The notes: generated from the letters alone by a model not told the origin. DNA of 64,000 nt from Hyphomicrobiaceae bacterium (GCA_022844275.1 JALHMB010000005.1:517612-581611); one strand, 5' to 3'; numbered from the stretch's first letter, positions 9,701 through 20,832 are shown. Program-made: numbers and translations.

Positions 9701-9995
9701 GAAAACGATGGCGCGCTATCGGCGCGTCGTCATGGCGTCCCGCCTGATCGTCATCCGCGGACGCATTCAGCGAAAGGACGAAATCATTCACATCGTTGCC
9801 GCGCGGCTCGAGGACCGCACGGAATGGCTAAGCCTCTTGAGCGAGAGTGGCCGCGAAACCATGCCGGTGCCGATCGCCCGCGCCGATGAGGTGCTACGTC
9901 CCAATCCCGGCTCGGCCCGATCAAAGGAGCATCCGCGCTGGGCCGGCCATCCGCGCAACGAGCGCATCCTGCCGAAGTCGCGCGATTTCCATTGA
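6708..9995 (+). CDS. dnaE2: Error-prone DNA polymerase III alpha subunit DnaE2
   Basis: The replicative-type (C-family) polymerase of the mutasome, which carries out damage-induced translesion synthesis; 1,095 residues, normal for the family. The N-terminal PHP domain begins AELQVTTNFSFLRGGSHP. The polymerase core shows GRGSAANSVVCYCLGI near residue 345 and the metal-binding PDIDVDFEHERR near residue 382. The tail holds an OB-fold (WVSVAGVVLVRQQPGTAKG) and ends with the typical SRDFH. The ATG overlaps the imuB stop by 4 bases, so it is translationally coupled and shares the LexA-controlled promoter upstream of imuA. Confidence 0.96.
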   Translation: MKSAYAELQVTTNFSFLRGGSHPQELVAAAKLQGLAALAVTDRNTLAGVVRAHVAAKQVGLKLIVGARLDLADAPSLICLPTDRAAYGRLCRLLSKGQIAADKGQCILTLEDISAEADGQILIALAPENRSWRAEAAHAAFEAELRRLKMSLAPAALYLAATHSYCGDDRARIAALAALARRCRVPLVATGDVLYHMPHRRPLQDVLTCIREDVCIGEAGLRLAPNAERHIKPPHEMARLFEGHDTALARTLEIAEACTFNLEDLQYEYPDEPVPPGKTPHGHLADLVGEGAREKFPGGVPEKVRTLIEKELALIEELKYAPYFLTVHDIVAFAKSQDILCQGRGSAANSVVCYCLGITAVNPTEVDLLFERFISADRKEPPDIDVDFEHERREEVIQHIYDKYGRHRAGLAATVISYRSRSAVREVGKAMGLSEDVVAALAGMVWGARGGGALPEQRVREAGLDPDDPLLQRVLELTEELIGFPRHLSQHVGGFVLTRGPLVEMVPVGNAAMDHRTFVEWDKDDLAALNLLKVDVLGLGMLTCIRRAFDLIAMHEGRRWTLATLPREEPAVYDMLCRAEAIGVFQVESRAQMNMLPRLKPRCFYDLVIEVAIVRPGPIQGDMVHPYLRRRDGIEEPDYPAPKGGDPDELRNILKKTLGVPLFQEQAMRIAMVAARFTDAEVNELRKAMAAFRRRGTIEKLEEKMVSKMVERGYARDFAQRCFNQIKGFGEYGFPESHAASFALLVYVSAWIKKHYPAAFCAALLNSQPMGFYAPAQLVRDARENGVEVRPVDVNHSDWDCTLEPGGSDGRPALRLGFRQVDGMNEKETREKLLAARAEAPFADAYDLWRRGSVRLETIERLAAADAFRSLGLDRRQALWEVKALDGGTPLPLFAWNETREAGPEPAVALPRMPLSEHVVNDYQTLRLSLKAHPVSFLRGGLTRRRILACADLGATRQGQWVSVAGVVLVRQQPGTAKGVIFMTVEDETGIANVVVWAKTMARYRRVVMASRLIVIRGRIQRKDEIIHIVAARLEDRTEWLSLLSESGRETMPVPIARADEVLRPNPGSARSKEHPRWAGHPRNERILPKSRDFH

Positions 9996-10056
9996 CCGCT
10001 CGCGGCAGCGCTGCGAGCGTGCCGACGCGTGCATCCCGTTACCGAGCGCCGAGCGA

Positions 10057-11913
10057 ATGCCTCTCACTGCCATGATGCCCCGTTGCTCCGTTCTGCTCCG
10101 CTTCGCGCTTGCCATCTCCTTGACGATACCCACCTTCGCGTCTGCACCAGTCCGTGCCATCGCGCAAACGCCGCCGGCCGCCGGTCCGACGCGTGCAGCG
10201 CCCGAGGCCGCCTCCGGCCGCCAGAGCCGCGGCCTCGCCGTCGCCCAACGTCACATGGTTTCGACAGCCAATCCCTACGCGAGTGACGTGGGCCGCATGA
10301 TCCTGCGTGAAGGGGGCAGCGCGGTCGATGCGGCCATCGCCGTACAGCTCGTACTCAACCTCGTCGAGCCGCAGTCTTCAGGTATCGGCGGCGGCGCCTT
10401 TCTCATCCACTTCGATGCCGCGACCCGAACGCTCAAGACTTACGACGGCCGCGAGACAGCACCTGCCGCAGCGCAGCCGAGCCGCTTTCTCGATGCGGAT
10501 GGCAAGCCGATCCCATTCGCGACAGCGATCGCGTCGGGCGCTGCCGTTGGCGTACCGGGCACGCTCGCAATGCTCGAGCTCGCCCATCGTCAGCAGGGAC
10601 GCTTGCCTTGGGCGCGGCTCTTCGCGCCGGCGATCACACTCGCGCGCGAAGGCTTCCTCGTGTCGCCGCGGCTTTCCCTGATGCTCGACTGGATGGGTGC
10701 CGAGGCTTTCGCGCCAGCGGCGCGGCGCTACTTCTTCGATGCGAGCGGAAAAGCTTGGGATTCTGGGCATAAGCTGCGCAATCCGGAGTTTGCCGAGACG
10801 CTGGAGCATATCGCGCGCGATGGAGCGCGAGCGTTGCACGAGGGGCCGACCGCCGATCGCATCGTTGCCGCCGTCGCGGCTGCACCATCGCCTGCCGGCG
10901 ATATTGCGCTCGCCGACCTTGCGGGCTATCAGCCGCGCGAGCGCGAGGCCGTTTGCGTGCCCTACCGTGATTTCAGAGTGTGCGGCATGGGGCCGCCGTC
11001 ATCCGGCGCGCATACAGTCGGCCAGACGCTGCGCATGATCGAGCCCTTCGACCTCGGCCGTGGTCCGAGCGCTGCACTCAACACGCGCGCACTGCACATC
11101 ATCGCGGAGGCGGAGAAGCTCGCCTATGCGGACCGCAATCGCTATCTCGCCGATCCCGATTTCGTGCGGATCCCCTCAGGCCTGCTTGGGGCAAGCTATC
11201 TCGAGCGCCGCCGCGCGCTGATTGCACCACTCGGTGCAGCCGGGCGCGTCCAAGCCGGCCAACCTGGCGCCGATGGTGCGCAGATCTTCGGCGAGGACGC
11301 TACCGTTGAAGCCACGGGAACAAGCCATGTCTCGATCGTTGACGGCGCCGGCAATGCTGTGGCGATGACGACGACCATCGAGGCGGCGTTCGGCTCGCGA
11401 ATCTGGGCAGCCGGATTTCTGCTGAACAACCAGCTGACCGATTTCTCATTCCGCCCGGCGGACGCGCAGGGCCGGCCTATTGCCAACCGCGTCGAAGGCG
11501 GAAAGCGCCCCCGTAGCTCCATGGCACCAACCATCGTCCTCGACAGCAACGGCGAGCTCAAAGCCGTTCTCGGATCGCCGGGTGGGAGCCGGATCATCCT
11601 GTACGTGGTGAAATCGCTGGTGGCGCTGATCGACTGGGAAATGGACGCGCAGGCCGCAGTCACGCTCGCGAACTTCGGTAGTCAAGGCCGCGCCTTCGAG
11701 CTGGAGTCGACCACGGCGTCCGCCTACGAAGTCCTGACGCGGCCTTGGGCGTGGGGCTCGACGATCTGGCAGGCGCTGCGACTGAAGCCCTTCGGCCACC
11801 GCATCGACTTCGATCTCATGACGTCCGGCACGCAGATTGTCGTGCGCCGCGGGGCTGGCCGCCTGGAAGGTGGTGCCGATCCGCGGCGCGAAGGCGTGGC
11901 GCTCGGAGACTGA
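10057..11913 (+). CDS. ggt: Gamma-glutamyltransferase, exported
   Basis: Hydrolyses or transfers the gamma-glutamyl group of glutathione and related compounds in the periplasm. The start is taken at MPLTAMMPRC (10057); the ATGs at 10072 and 10075 also fit. A signal peptide follows (residues about 8-32, ending PVRAIAQ). The family entry motif MVSTANPYASDVGRMIL is near residue 70. The precursor is cleaved before the nucleophile Thr, about residue 422 in GTSHVSIVDGAG, and later motifs SMAPTIV and GSPGG (substrate loop) are present. It follows dnaE2 by about 60 bases on the same strand but is probably expressed separately. Its 3' end converges with the ABC operon. Confidence 0.92.
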   Translation: MPLTAMMPRCSVLLRFALAISLTIPTFASAPVRAIAQTPPAAGPTRAAPEAASGRQSRGLAVAQRHMVSTANPYASDVGRMILREGGSAVDAAIAVQLVLNLVEPQSSGIGGGAFLIHFDAATRTLKTYDGRETAPAAAQPSRFLDADGKPIPFATAIASGAAVGVPGTLAMLELAHRQQGRLPWARLFAPAITLAREGFLVSPRLSLMLDWMGAEAFAPAARRYFFDASGKAWDSGHKLRNPEFAETLEHIARDGARALHEGPTADRIVAAVAAAPSPAGDIALADLAGYQPREREAVCVPYRDFRVCGMGPPSSGAHTVGQTLRMIEPFDLGRGPSAALNTRALHIIAEAEKLAYADRNRYLADPDFVRIPSGLLGASYLERRRALIAPLGAAGRVQAGQPGADGAQIFGEDATVEATGTSHVSIVDGAGNAVAMTTTIEAAFGSRIWAAGFLLNNQLTDFSFRPADAQGRPIANRVEGGKRPRSSMAPTIVLDSNGELKAVLGSPGGSRIILYVVKSLVALIDWEMDAQAAVTLANFGSQGRAFELESTTASAYEVLTRPWAWGSTIWQALRLKPFGHRIDFDLMTSGTQIVVRRGAGRLEGGADPRREGVALGD

Positions 11914-11919
11914 GCGGCC

Positions 11920-12816
11920 TCAGGTCTTCATCTTGGGGTCGAGCCAGTCGCGGAGCGAGTCACCGAAGAGATTGAACCCGAATACGGCGAGCGTGATGGC
12001 GAGCCCGGGGAAGATCGCGACCCAGGGTGCGCTCTCGGCATATTCCTGCGCGCCGCCGCGAAGCATGAGGCCCCACGCCGGCACCGGCTCCTGCACGCCA
12101 AGACCAAGATAGGAGAGCGAAGCCTCAATGAGGATCGCCTGGCCGACCTGCGCGGTCAGAATGATCAGGAACGGCGCCATCACGTTCGGCATCATGTGGC
12201 GGAAGATGATACGCGCATGGCTGAAGCCATTGGCGCGCGCGGCGTCCACGTAGGGCATCTCGCGGATGGCGAGAGCGCTCGCGCGCACGATGCGCGCGGC
12301 GCGCGGGATCACGGGGATTGTGATCGCGATGATAACGTTGAATACGCCCGTGCCGAAGATGGCGACGACGGCGAGGGCGAGAATGATCAGAGGGAACGCC
12401 ATGAATACGTCCATGACGCGCTGGAAAAGCAGATCGAAGCGGCCGCCGAAGTAAGCTGAAGTGACGCCGAGGATCAGGCCCAGGAAGCAACCCACGAAGG
12501 ACGACACGAAACCAACGAGGAGCGCCGTGCGGGCGCCGTAGATGATGCGCGATAGAAGATCGCGGCCGAACTGGTCCGTTCCGAGCCAATGATCCCAGTC
12601 GGGCGCAGAGAGCATCGCGCCGAAGTCATTGTCAGTTGGGTCATAGCTCGTGAGCAGCGGCGCGAAAATCGCCATCACGCACATCGTGATAACGATGAAG
12701 CCGCCGAAAGCGCCGAGCGGATTGTCCCGGCAGAAGGCGCCGAGCGTGCCCAATACCGTCGGCTTGCGCGGAATGTCTTCGATGACCGTGCTGGGAGAGG
12801 CAGTTTCGGTAGCCAT
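11920..12816 (-). CDS. Peptide/nickel-type ABC transporter permease (OppC/DppC family)
   Basis: Second inner-membrane permease of a leftward ABC import operon. The chosen start, MATETASPSTVIED at 12816, follows GGAGAG. It has a cytoplasmic N-terminal extension, a first TM about residues 36-57 (GGFIVITMCVMAIFAPLL), the family motif HWLGTDQFGRDLLSRI, and five further TM segments. The EAA-loop (ADGLY-type) reads YVDAARANGFSHARIIFRHMMPN in split form, and the end is FNLFGDSLRDWLDP. Last gene of the operon, 13 bases after the OppB-type permease. Substrate cannot be told from sequence. Confidence 0.92.
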   Translation of the reverse strand: MATETASPSTVIEDIPRKPTVLGTLGAFCRDNPLGAFGGFIVITMCVMAIFAPLLTSYDPTDNDFGAMLSAPDWDHWLGTDQFGRDLLSRIIYGARTALLVGFVSSFVGCFLGLILGVTSAYFGGRFDLLFQRVMDVFMAFPLIILALAVVAIFGTGVFNVIIAITIPVIPRAARIVRASALAIREMPYVDAARANGFSHARIIFRHMMPNVMAPFLIILTAQVGQAILIEASLSYLGLGVQEPVPAWGLMLRGGAQEYAESAPWVAIFPGLAITLAVFGFNLFGDSLRDWLDPKMKT

Positions 12817-12829
12817 AGTGCTCTCCAAC

Positions 12830-13804
12830 TCAGCGAGTGTAGCGGATGCGCGGATCGAGCCACGCATAGCAGATGTCGACCACGAAATTCGTAAATGCGA
12901 ATATGGCGACCACCATCATCACCAGGAACTGGGTCATTGCGTAGTCGTGATTGAGAACCGACTCGACGAACAGCTTGCCGAGCCCGTTGAGATTGAAGAC
13001 CTGCTCGGTTACCACGAGACCGCCCATGAGAAATGCGAATTCGATGCCGACCACGGTCACAACGGGCAGCAATGCGTTCCTCAGCGCGTGGCGATTGATG
13101 ACGAGCTTTTCATAAAGGCCTTTGGCGCGCGCGGTGCGCACGTAGTCCTCGCGCAGAACCTCGAGCAGGGCTGATCGCGTCATGCGTGTTGCCACGGCGG
13201 AATAGCGATAGCCTGTGGCCAGCGCCGGCCAGATCAGCATGGAAAGATTGTACCAGGGGTCCTGCCAGATCGGCACGTATCGGATCGGTGGCATCCAAGC
13301 TACTCCGAACCATGCCTTGCTGGTCACGAGGATGCCGAGAATGATGAGAATGCCGAGCCAGAAGGACGGCATGGCAATGCCCGCAATCGTGAACGTGCGG
13401 ACGAAATAATCGATCCACGTATTCTGTTTCACGGCGGCGATGGTGCCGAGTGGTATAGCGATCAGGACCGCCGTCAAAGTCGCCATCAGGGCGACCTGCA
13501 GCGAGAGCTGGAAGCGCAGAGCGATCTCTTCGACGATGGGCCGGTTGGTCCACATCGACTTGCCGAAGTCGAACGTTATCAGGCCTTTGATGAAGGCCCA
13601 GAATTGGACGAGCATCGGTTCATCGAGGCCAAGCTCGCGACGGCAATTCAGCAGGACATCCTGAGGGATCGAGCCACCGCCCGCTGCCAGACGCAGGTAG
13701 CAGATGTCGCCGGGGATCGTGCGCATGAGCAGAAAGATGAGCACCGCCGCGCCAAACAGCGTCGGAATCATCAGCAACAGGCGCTTGATCACATAGCGCA
13801 GCAT
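12830..13804 (-). CDS. Peptide/nickel-type ABC transporter permease (OppB/DppB family)
   Basis: Inner-membrane permease pairing with the OppC-type protein. It begins MLRYVIKRLLLMIPTLFG, the classic OppB start, and has the extracytoplasmic loop IPGDICYLRLAAGG. Six TM helices follow, with the cytoplasmic coupling EAA loop YVRTARAKGLYEKLVINRH that contacts the ATPase. The C-terminus is VDICYAWLDPRIRY. At 324 residues it has normal length. It lies downstream of the binding-protein gene, separated by a strong hairpin that probably lowers permease expression relative to the binding protein. Confidence 0.93.
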   Translation of the reverse strand: MLRYVIKRLLLMIPTLFGAAVLIFLLMRTIPGDICYLRLAAGGGSIPQDVLLNCRRELGLDEPMLVQFWAFIKGLITFDFGKSMWTNRPIVEEIALRFQLSLQVALMATLTAVLIAIPLGTIAAVKQNTWIDYFVRTFTIAGIAMPSFWLGILIILGILVTSKAWFGVAWMPPIRYVPIWQDPWYNLSMLIWPALATGYRYSAVATRMTRSALLEVLREDYVRTARAKGLYEKLVINRHALRNALLPVVTVVGIEFAFLMGGLVVTEQVFNLNGLGKLFVESVLNHDYAMTQFLVMMVVAIFAFTNFVVDICYAWLDPRIRYTR

Positions 13805-13844
13805 TGTCGTCCTCGGTAGCTCGTGAGCGGATCATTTAGCCAAT

Positions 13845-13869
13845 GGGCCACGGCAGTAAGCCGTGGCCC
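13845..13869 (-). terminator. Intercistronic hairpin between binding-protein and permease genes
   Basis: A perfect 10-bp stem, GGGCCACGGC (13845-13854) with GCCGTGGCCC (13860-13869), and a 5-base loop. No U-run follows in the direction of transcription. It is therefore more likely an mRNA-stabilising or partial-attenuation structure that keeps binding-protein mRNA in excess than a full terminator. Confidence 0.6.
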
Positions 13870-13896
13870 GTTTCTTGTGGCGTCAGCCAGTACAGA

Positions 13897-15501
13897 TCAC
13901 TTGTCCAGCCAGACTACGTCGAGCTGATTGTTGATGTAGTGGCTCGAGCTGATCTTCCAGCCCTTCATGTAAGAGCGGTGGGGGATGATGCGGTACCACC
14001 ACAGCGAGATTGAGTTGTGCGCCTCTTCGTCGAGCACGATCTTCTCGAACTGACGCATAAGCTTCCGCTGCTCCGCAACATCGGCGGTCTTGTTCATCTT
14101 GTCGTGGATAGCTTCGATCTTGGCGTTCGTGTAGCGGCCGTATTGGTCGCCGGCCTTCGTACCAAGGAACTTGGTCGTATCGGCAAGCGGGTTCACGACC
14201 GACTGGCAGTTGAAGTCGAGTGCGACATCGAAGTTGCCAGAGCGGAGCTGGGCATAGAACGGCCCGGTTGCCTCGGCCTTCTGCGTCACCTCGACGCCAA
14301 TCTGCTTCCACTGATCGATCAGCCACGTACCGACGATCGTGTACGGCTGGTCGACGGCGCGGTTGGCCAGCGTGAACTTGAGGTTCTCCTGGCCGGCTTC
14401 CTTCAGCAGGCGACGGGCTTCGTCGCGCGACTTCTTGATGTCGGGCCCATAGCCGGCCATCTGCTGCAGCTCTTCCTTCGTCGCCGCGAGCGGGTGGTTC
14501 GGGAAGACAATGCCGCCGACGGTCTTGACAATGGCGATCTTGGAGAGAGCCGGTGCTCCGCCCCAGCGGTCGACGGCCAGCGTCAGCGCACGGCGCACGC
14601 GGGCGTCATCGAAGGGCTTGCGCTCATGGTTGGGCGACGTGATCAGCAGGCAGTTCCAGTCGCTTTCCTGGACAGTGATGTCCTTGCCGAGTGCGGCAAC
14701 GAGATCGTCGCGGCTCTTGGGCGGAAGACCACGGAACTCGACTGCGGCCTGATCACCGCGGATGGCCTGGACGCGCAGCGTCTGGGTCTTCGCGAAGATG
14801 GCCTCGAAGCCGTCGAGGTACGGCTGGCCCTTATGATGATAGTTGGGGTTCTTTTTACCCGTGATGCGGGCGCCGGCTTCGCGGACATCGAAGATGAACG
14901 GGCCGGAACCCATCACATTCTGCTCGTACCAGCGCGGATCCGCGTCCAGCTTCGCCTTCGAGTAGATGAAGTGGAACGGTGCGGCGAGCGCCGGGATGAA
15001 TGCACCCGAGGGATGCTTGAGCTTGAAGACGATGGTCTTGTCGTCGGGCGACGTGACGCTCTCCACCATCGCCAGCTGAGCGACGCGGGCGCTCGAAATG
15101 CCTTCCTTCGGGAAGATGATGCGCTGGAACGTAGCCAGGACGTCCTTCGCCGTCAGCGGGGAGCCGTCATGGAACTTGAGGCCGTCGCGGATCTTGAACG
15201 TGAATGTCTTGCCGTCGTCCGTCGGCTTCGGCATTTCCGTGCAGATGTCGCACTGGAACTTCTCTGGATTGTCGGGATCCTGCGGATCGGGACGGATGAG
15301 CACGCTGTAGAACGGTGCGATCGGATGAATGAGCGCGAACGTCGTTTCGCGATGTCCGTCGAAGCTCGGCGGTTCGTCGGGAACGACGAACTTGAGAATG
15401 CCACCACTCTTTGGCGTCTGAGCGACGGCAGGGGCAGCCAGACCGCCAACAGCAAATGCCGCTGCTAGCGGGAGTGCCAGAATGTTTGTCTTCCACTTCA
15501 T
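13897..15501 (-). CDS. ABC transporter substrate-binding protein, family 5 (OppA/DppA-like)
   Basis: Periplasmic solute receptor for the adjacent permeases. The start at 15501 (MKWKTNILALPLAAAF) follows GGAGG and begins a signal peptide cleaved after APAVAQ. The SBP_bac_5 fold is indicated by GGILKFVVPDEPPSFDGH, the family signature near residues 115-140 (FKIRDGLKFHDGSPLTAKDV), and the C-terminal NSISLWWYRIIPHRSYMKGW. At 534 residues the length is typical. Neighbouring genes (formate-THF ligase, formyl-CoA enzymes) do not define the ligand; a peptide, amide or other small solute is possible. Confidence 0.92.
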   Translation of the reverse strand: MKWKTNILALPLAAAFAVGGLAAPAVAQTPKSGGILKFVVPDEPPSFDGHRETTFALIHPIAPFYSVLIRPDPQDPDNPEKFQCDICTEMPKPTDDGKTFTFKIRDGLKFHDGSPLTAKDVLATFQRIIFPKEGISSARVAQLAMVESVTSPDDKTIVFKLKHPSGAFIPALAAPFHFIYSKAKLDADPRWYEQNVMGSGPFIFDVREAGARITGKKNPNYHHKGQPYLDGFEAIFAKTQTLRVQAIRGDQAAVEFRGLPPKSRDDLVAALGKDITVQESDWNCLLITSPNHERKPFDDARVRRALTLAVDRWGGAPALSKIAIVKTVGGIVFPNHPLAATKEELQQMAGYGPDIKKSRDEARRLLKEAGQENLKFTLANRAVDQPYTIVGTWLIDQWKQIGVEVTQKAEATGPFYAQLRSGNFDVALDFNCQSVVNPLADTTKFLGTKAGDQYGRYTNAKIEAIHDKMNKTADVAEQRKLMRQFEKIVLDEEAHNSISLWWYRIIPHRSYMKGWKISSSHYINNQLDVVWLDK

Positions 15502-15620
15502 TCCCAGTCCTCCTCGGTAAACCTTTAAGTCAGGCTTCCATTCTTCTGTTTCTTCACTTGCGTCACGCATTTCGTCCGCTTGGGCACGCCGTCACCGGCG
15601 AACATCCCATCGCGCACGCA

Positions 15621-17690
<2,070 letters not shown>

Positions 17691-17850
17691 ACCAACCTCC
17701 CTGATACATCCTCGGCAGCTCGCTCGCTGACTGCCGTTTGCGGATGTGGCCTACACATCATCCATTCAGATACATTGAGGTCTTTTCGCAGGGAATGCAA
17801 CCCGTTGTCCAGACATTTGGCCGGATGGTTTAGACGGTGCAGATACGCTG

Positions 17851-17880
17851 CAGCGCACCCTCTTTCGGGAGGGTGCGCTG
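17851..17880 (-). terminator. Hairpin downstream of formate-THF ligase
   Basis: A 12-bp perfect stem, CAGCGCACCCTC (17851-17862) with its complement (17869-17880), and a 6-base loop, starting 49 bases past the fhs stop on the minus strand. There is no U-run. It probably ends or protects the fhs transcript and separates it from the downstream ABC operon. Confidence 0.6.
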
Positions 17881-17928
17881 ACGAATACTTTGACCGCTTT
17901 TTGTGACAGTGCCGGAGACGTCGACGGG

Positions 17929-19605
17929 CTAGAAAAGTCCCTCGATCTGTCCCGCATCATTGAAACGGATCGTCTCAGAAGCTGGAACCTTCGGCAGCCC
18001 GGGCATGGTCATGATCTCACCGCAGATTGCGACGATGAACCCGGCACCGGCGGAGAGCCGCACCTCGCGGATCGGCACGACGTGGTCGACCGGCGCGCCG
18101 CGCAGGTTGGGATCTGTCGTGAACGAGTACTGGGTCTTGGCCACGCAGATCGGCAGATTGCCGTAGCCCATGTCTTCCCAGGTCTTGAGCTGATCGCGCA
18201 CGCTTTTGTCCGCCGAGACGCTGCCGGCGCGGTAGATCTTCTTCGCGATCGTCTCGACCTTCTGGAAAAGGCCCAGCTCGTCCGGATAGAGCGGTGCAAA
18301 CTTCGAGGAGCCGCTGTCAGCGATCTCGACGACGCGGCGCGCGAGCGCCTCAATGCCCTTTGAGCCCTGCGCCCAGTGCTTGCACAGGAAGGCCTCCGAG
18401 CCTTGTGACTTGGCGAACTCCTGCACGACGGCGATCTCGGCGTCCGTATCCGAGATGAAATGATTGATGGCGACGACGGCGGGAACGCCGAAGCTCTTCA
18501 CGTTCTCGATATGCCGACCGAGATTGGCGAGGCCCTTCTTCACGGCCTCGATGTTCTCGGCGCCGAGATCCTCGCGCTTGACGCCGCCGTTCATCTTGAG
18601 CGCGCGGACGGTCGCGACGATCACGGCGGCTGCCGGCGTAAGCCCGGCCTTGCGGCACTTGATGTCGAAGAACTTCTCAGCTCCGAGATCGGCGCCGAAG
18701 CCCGCTTCCGTGACGACGTAGTCCGCGAGCTTCAACGCGGTCTTCGTCGCGACGACCGAATTGCAGCCGTGCGCGATGTTGGCGAAGGGACCGCCGTGAA
18801 TGAACGCCGGGTTGTTCTCGAGCGTCTGCACGAGGTTCGGCTGCATGGCCTGCGCGAGCAGCACCGTCATGGCGCCATTGGCCTTGATGTCGCGTGCGTA
18901 GACAGGTGTGCGGTCGCGGCGATAGGCGATGATGATATCGCCGAGGCGCTTCTCGAGATCGGCAAGGTCGCTCGCGAGGCAGAGGATCGCCATGACTTCG
19001 GAGGCGACCGTGATATCGAAGCCCGCCTCACGCGGGAAGCCGTTGGCGACGCCGCCGAGCGAGCAGACGATTTCGCGCAGGGCCCGGTCGTTCATATCCA
19101 TGACGCGGCGCCAGACGACGCGGCGCGTGTCGATGTTCTGGGAATTACCCCAATAGATATGATTGTCGATCAGCGCCGAGAGCAGATTGTGCGCGCTTGT
19201 GATCGCGTGGAAGTCGCCAGTGAAGTGGAGGTTGATGTCCTCCATGGGCACGACCTGGGAATAACCACCGCCGGCCGCGCCGCCTTTCATGCCGAAGCAA
19301 GGGCCGAGCGATGGTTCGCGCAGGCAGATCGCGGCCTTCTTCCCGATCGCATTGAGGCCATCGCCGAGGCCGACGGTCGTCGTAGTCTTGCCTTCGCCCG
19401 CCGGTGTTGGGTTGATCGCGGTGACGAGGATGAGTTTGCCGCTTTTCTTGCTCTCCAGCGACTTGATGAATTCCGCAGACACCTTCGCCTTGTCGTGGCC
19501 GAAGGGAAGTAGATGCTCGCTGCCGATGCCTAAGCCAGCGCCGATCTGCTGGATGGGCTTCTTCTTCGCTTCGCGTGCAATTTCGATGTCGGATTTTACG
19601 GCCAT
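17929..19605 (-). CDS. fhs: Formate-tetrahydrofolate ligase
   Basis: Makes 10-formyl-THF from formate, THF and ATP, feeding C1 units into serine, purines and formyl-methionine (ftfL in methylotrophs). At 558 residues it has normal length. The P-loop is [16 protein letters not shown] near residue 67. Family motifs [20 protein letters not shown] (split in two), [15 protein letters not shown] and the C-terminal [14 protein letters not shown] are all present. The gene lies downstream of the formyl-CoA and oxalyl-CoA genes on the same strand, so formate released from oxalate could be captured here. It is separated from the preceding gene by two palindromic repeats. Confidence 0.96.
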   Translation of the reverse strand: MAVKSDIEIAREAKKKPIQQIGAGLGIGSEHLLPFGHDKAKVSAEFIKSLESKKSGKLILVTAINPTPAGEGKTTTTVGLGDGLNAIGKKAAICLREPSLGPCFGMKGGAAGGGYSQVVPMEDINLHFTGDFHAITSAHNLLSALIDNHIYWGNSQNIDTRRVVWRRVMDMNDRALREIVCSLGGVANGFPREAGFDITVASEVMAILCLASDLADLEKRLGDIIIAYRRDRTPVYARDIKANGAMTVLLAQAMQPNLVQTLENNPAFIHGGPFANIAHGCNSVVATKTALKLADYVVTEAGFGADLGAEKFFDIKCRKAGLTPAAAVIVATVRALKMNGGVKREDLGAENIEAVKKGLANLGRHIENVKSFGVPAVVAINHFISDTDAEIAVVQEFAKSQGSEAFLCKHWAQGSKGIEALARRVVEIADSGSSKFAPLYPDELGLFQKVETIAKKIYRAGSVSADKSVRDQLKTWEDMGYGNLPICVAKTQYSFTTDPNLRGAPVDHVVPIREVRLSAGAGFIVAICGEIMTMPGLPKVPASETIRFNDAGQIEGLF

Positions 19606-19686
19606 GGATGGTCTCCAGCGGATGGGCGTTGCGGGCGTGCGCTCAGATCGAGCTCTGTGAGCCGAGGCGCGTCTCTCATGTGTCGC

Positions 19687-19763
19687 CTAAAGCGTCGGAC
19701 CTTGAATGCGACCTGCACGTGGGCTGGGCTCGAAGTCGCATTCAAGGTCCAAAGGCGCTTTAG
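19687..19763. repeat. Palindromic repeat A (MITE-like)
   Basis: A 77-base inverted repeat. The arms pair CTAAAGCG (19687-19694) with CGCTTTAG (19756-19763), and 16 bases at 19697-19712 pair perfectly with 19735-19750. The loop is 22 bases. It shares outer CTAAAGC ends and a GGAC-CTT core with repeat B immediately downstream. Confidence 0.85.
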
Positions 19764-19775
19764 AGTCATTGTGTT

Positions 19776-19851
19776 CTAAAGCAACTTTGGACTTAAAATT
19801 CACTCCCCGCCTAGGCCCGGACTCAGGTGAATTTCAAGTCCGTTGCTTTAG
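19776..19851. repeat. Palindromic repeat B (MITE-like)
   Basis: A 76-base inverted repeat of the same family as repeat A. CTAAAGCAA (19776-19784) pairs with TTGCTTTAG (19843-19851), GGACTT (19789-19794) with AAGTCC (19836-19841), and AATTCAC (19797-19803) with GTGAATT (19827-19833). There are small mismatches between blocks. It encodes no protein. Confidence 0.85.
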
Positions 19852-19896
19852 CCGGCGGACGCGAGACTCTGCCGCGGCCGTCGGCGCGCTGTGAAC

Positions 19897-20832
19897 TCAG
19901 GCGGGTGCCTTGGGCTGAGGGGGCGCGCAGACATCGCCGACCACGAGGCCGACGGACTTCGCCCACTCGGCAGCGCTGATCTTCTTCGTTTCGGGTGTCT
20001 TGATGCGCTTCGCGAGGATCGCGCCGCCGTTGCCGGCGATGGTGATCCCTTCATCGGAGATCGCGAGCACCTCACCGGGCTTGCCGCTGCCACTCGTGCG
20101 CGCGGCATCGAATATATCGAGCTTGGCGCCCTTGAGCGTTGTCCAGGCGCCGGGTGCGGGGTTCGCCGCGCGAATGATGTTGTAGTTCTCGGCGACCGGC
20201 TTCGACCAATCGAGCTCGGCGATGTCCTTCTTGAACCAGCTCTCGTAGGAGCCGGCGGTGAGGTTCTGCTTGTGCTTGAGGATGACGCCCGCCTTCACGA
20301 GATCGAGGCCCTCCATCATGGCGTCGACGCCCATTGGGAAGAGCTTCTTGAAGTACACATCGCCGAGGGTCTCGTCGGGGCCGACCTCGACGGACTTCTG
20401 GATCAGGATGGGGCCTTCGTCCAAGCCCTCGTCGGGCCAGAAGATGGTAAGGCCCGTGCGCGTCTTGCCCATGGCGATCGGCCAGTTGATGGACGACGGC
20501 CCGCGGTGCGCCGGCAGCAGCGAGGGATGGTACTGAAAAGTGCCAAGCCGCGGCGCGTCGAGCACCGGCTGCGGGATGAACAGCAGGACGTAGGCCATGA
20601 GGCAGACGTCCGCATTGAATGACTTCATGAGCTCGAGCGCTTCCGGCGTCTTCCAGCTCTTCGGCTGATGAACGGGAAGGCCCTTCTCCGCGGCGAATAC
20701 CTTGAGCGGATCCTCAGGGCGGCCGGCCTTGTCCGGCGCGCAGCACACTGCCACGACATTCTCGCCGCGCTCGAGAAGTTTCTCGAGCACGGCCTTACCA
20801 AAGGCCTCTTGGCCATGGACAACGATACGCAT
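19897..20832 (-). CDS. 10-formyl-THF hydrolase-like formyltransferase
   Basis: A 311-residue formyl-transferase-fold protein starting MRIVVHGQEAFG at 20832. Its core, FQYHPSLLPAHRGPSSINW near residues 104-122 followed by TIFWPDEGLDEGPIL, has the His and Asp of the catalytic triad. It matches the hydrolase domain of 10-formyl-THF dehydrogenase (YHPSLLP) better than Met-tRNA formyltransferase (VHGSLLP). A C-terminal Fmt_C-like domain follows (PAPGAWTTLKGAKLDIFDA). It sits between formyl-CoA transferase and formate-THF ligase, so a role in moving the formyl group between formate, THF and perhaps CoA is inferred. Confidence 0.82.
   Translation of the reverse strand: MRIVVHGQEAFGKAVLEKLLERGENVVAVCCAPDKAGRPEDPLKVFAAEKGLPVHQPKSWKTPEALELMKSFNADVCLMAYVLLFIPQPVLDAPRLGTFQYHPSLLPAHRGPSSINWPIAMGKTRTGLTIFWPDEGLDEGPILIQKSVEVGPDETLGDVYFKKLFPMGVDAMMEGLDLVKAGVILKHKQNLTAGSYESWFKKDIAELDWSKPVAENYNIIRAANPAPGAWTTLKGAKLDIFDAARTSGSGKPGEVLAISDEGITIAGNGGAILAKRIKTPETKKISAAEWAKSVGLVVGDVCAPPQPKAPA

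Noticed and set aside
14017..15468. 483-codon open frame on the plus strand opposite the binding protein
   Set aside because: It is the mirror of a clear SBP_bac_5 gene, has no motifs, and reflects high GC and codon bias.
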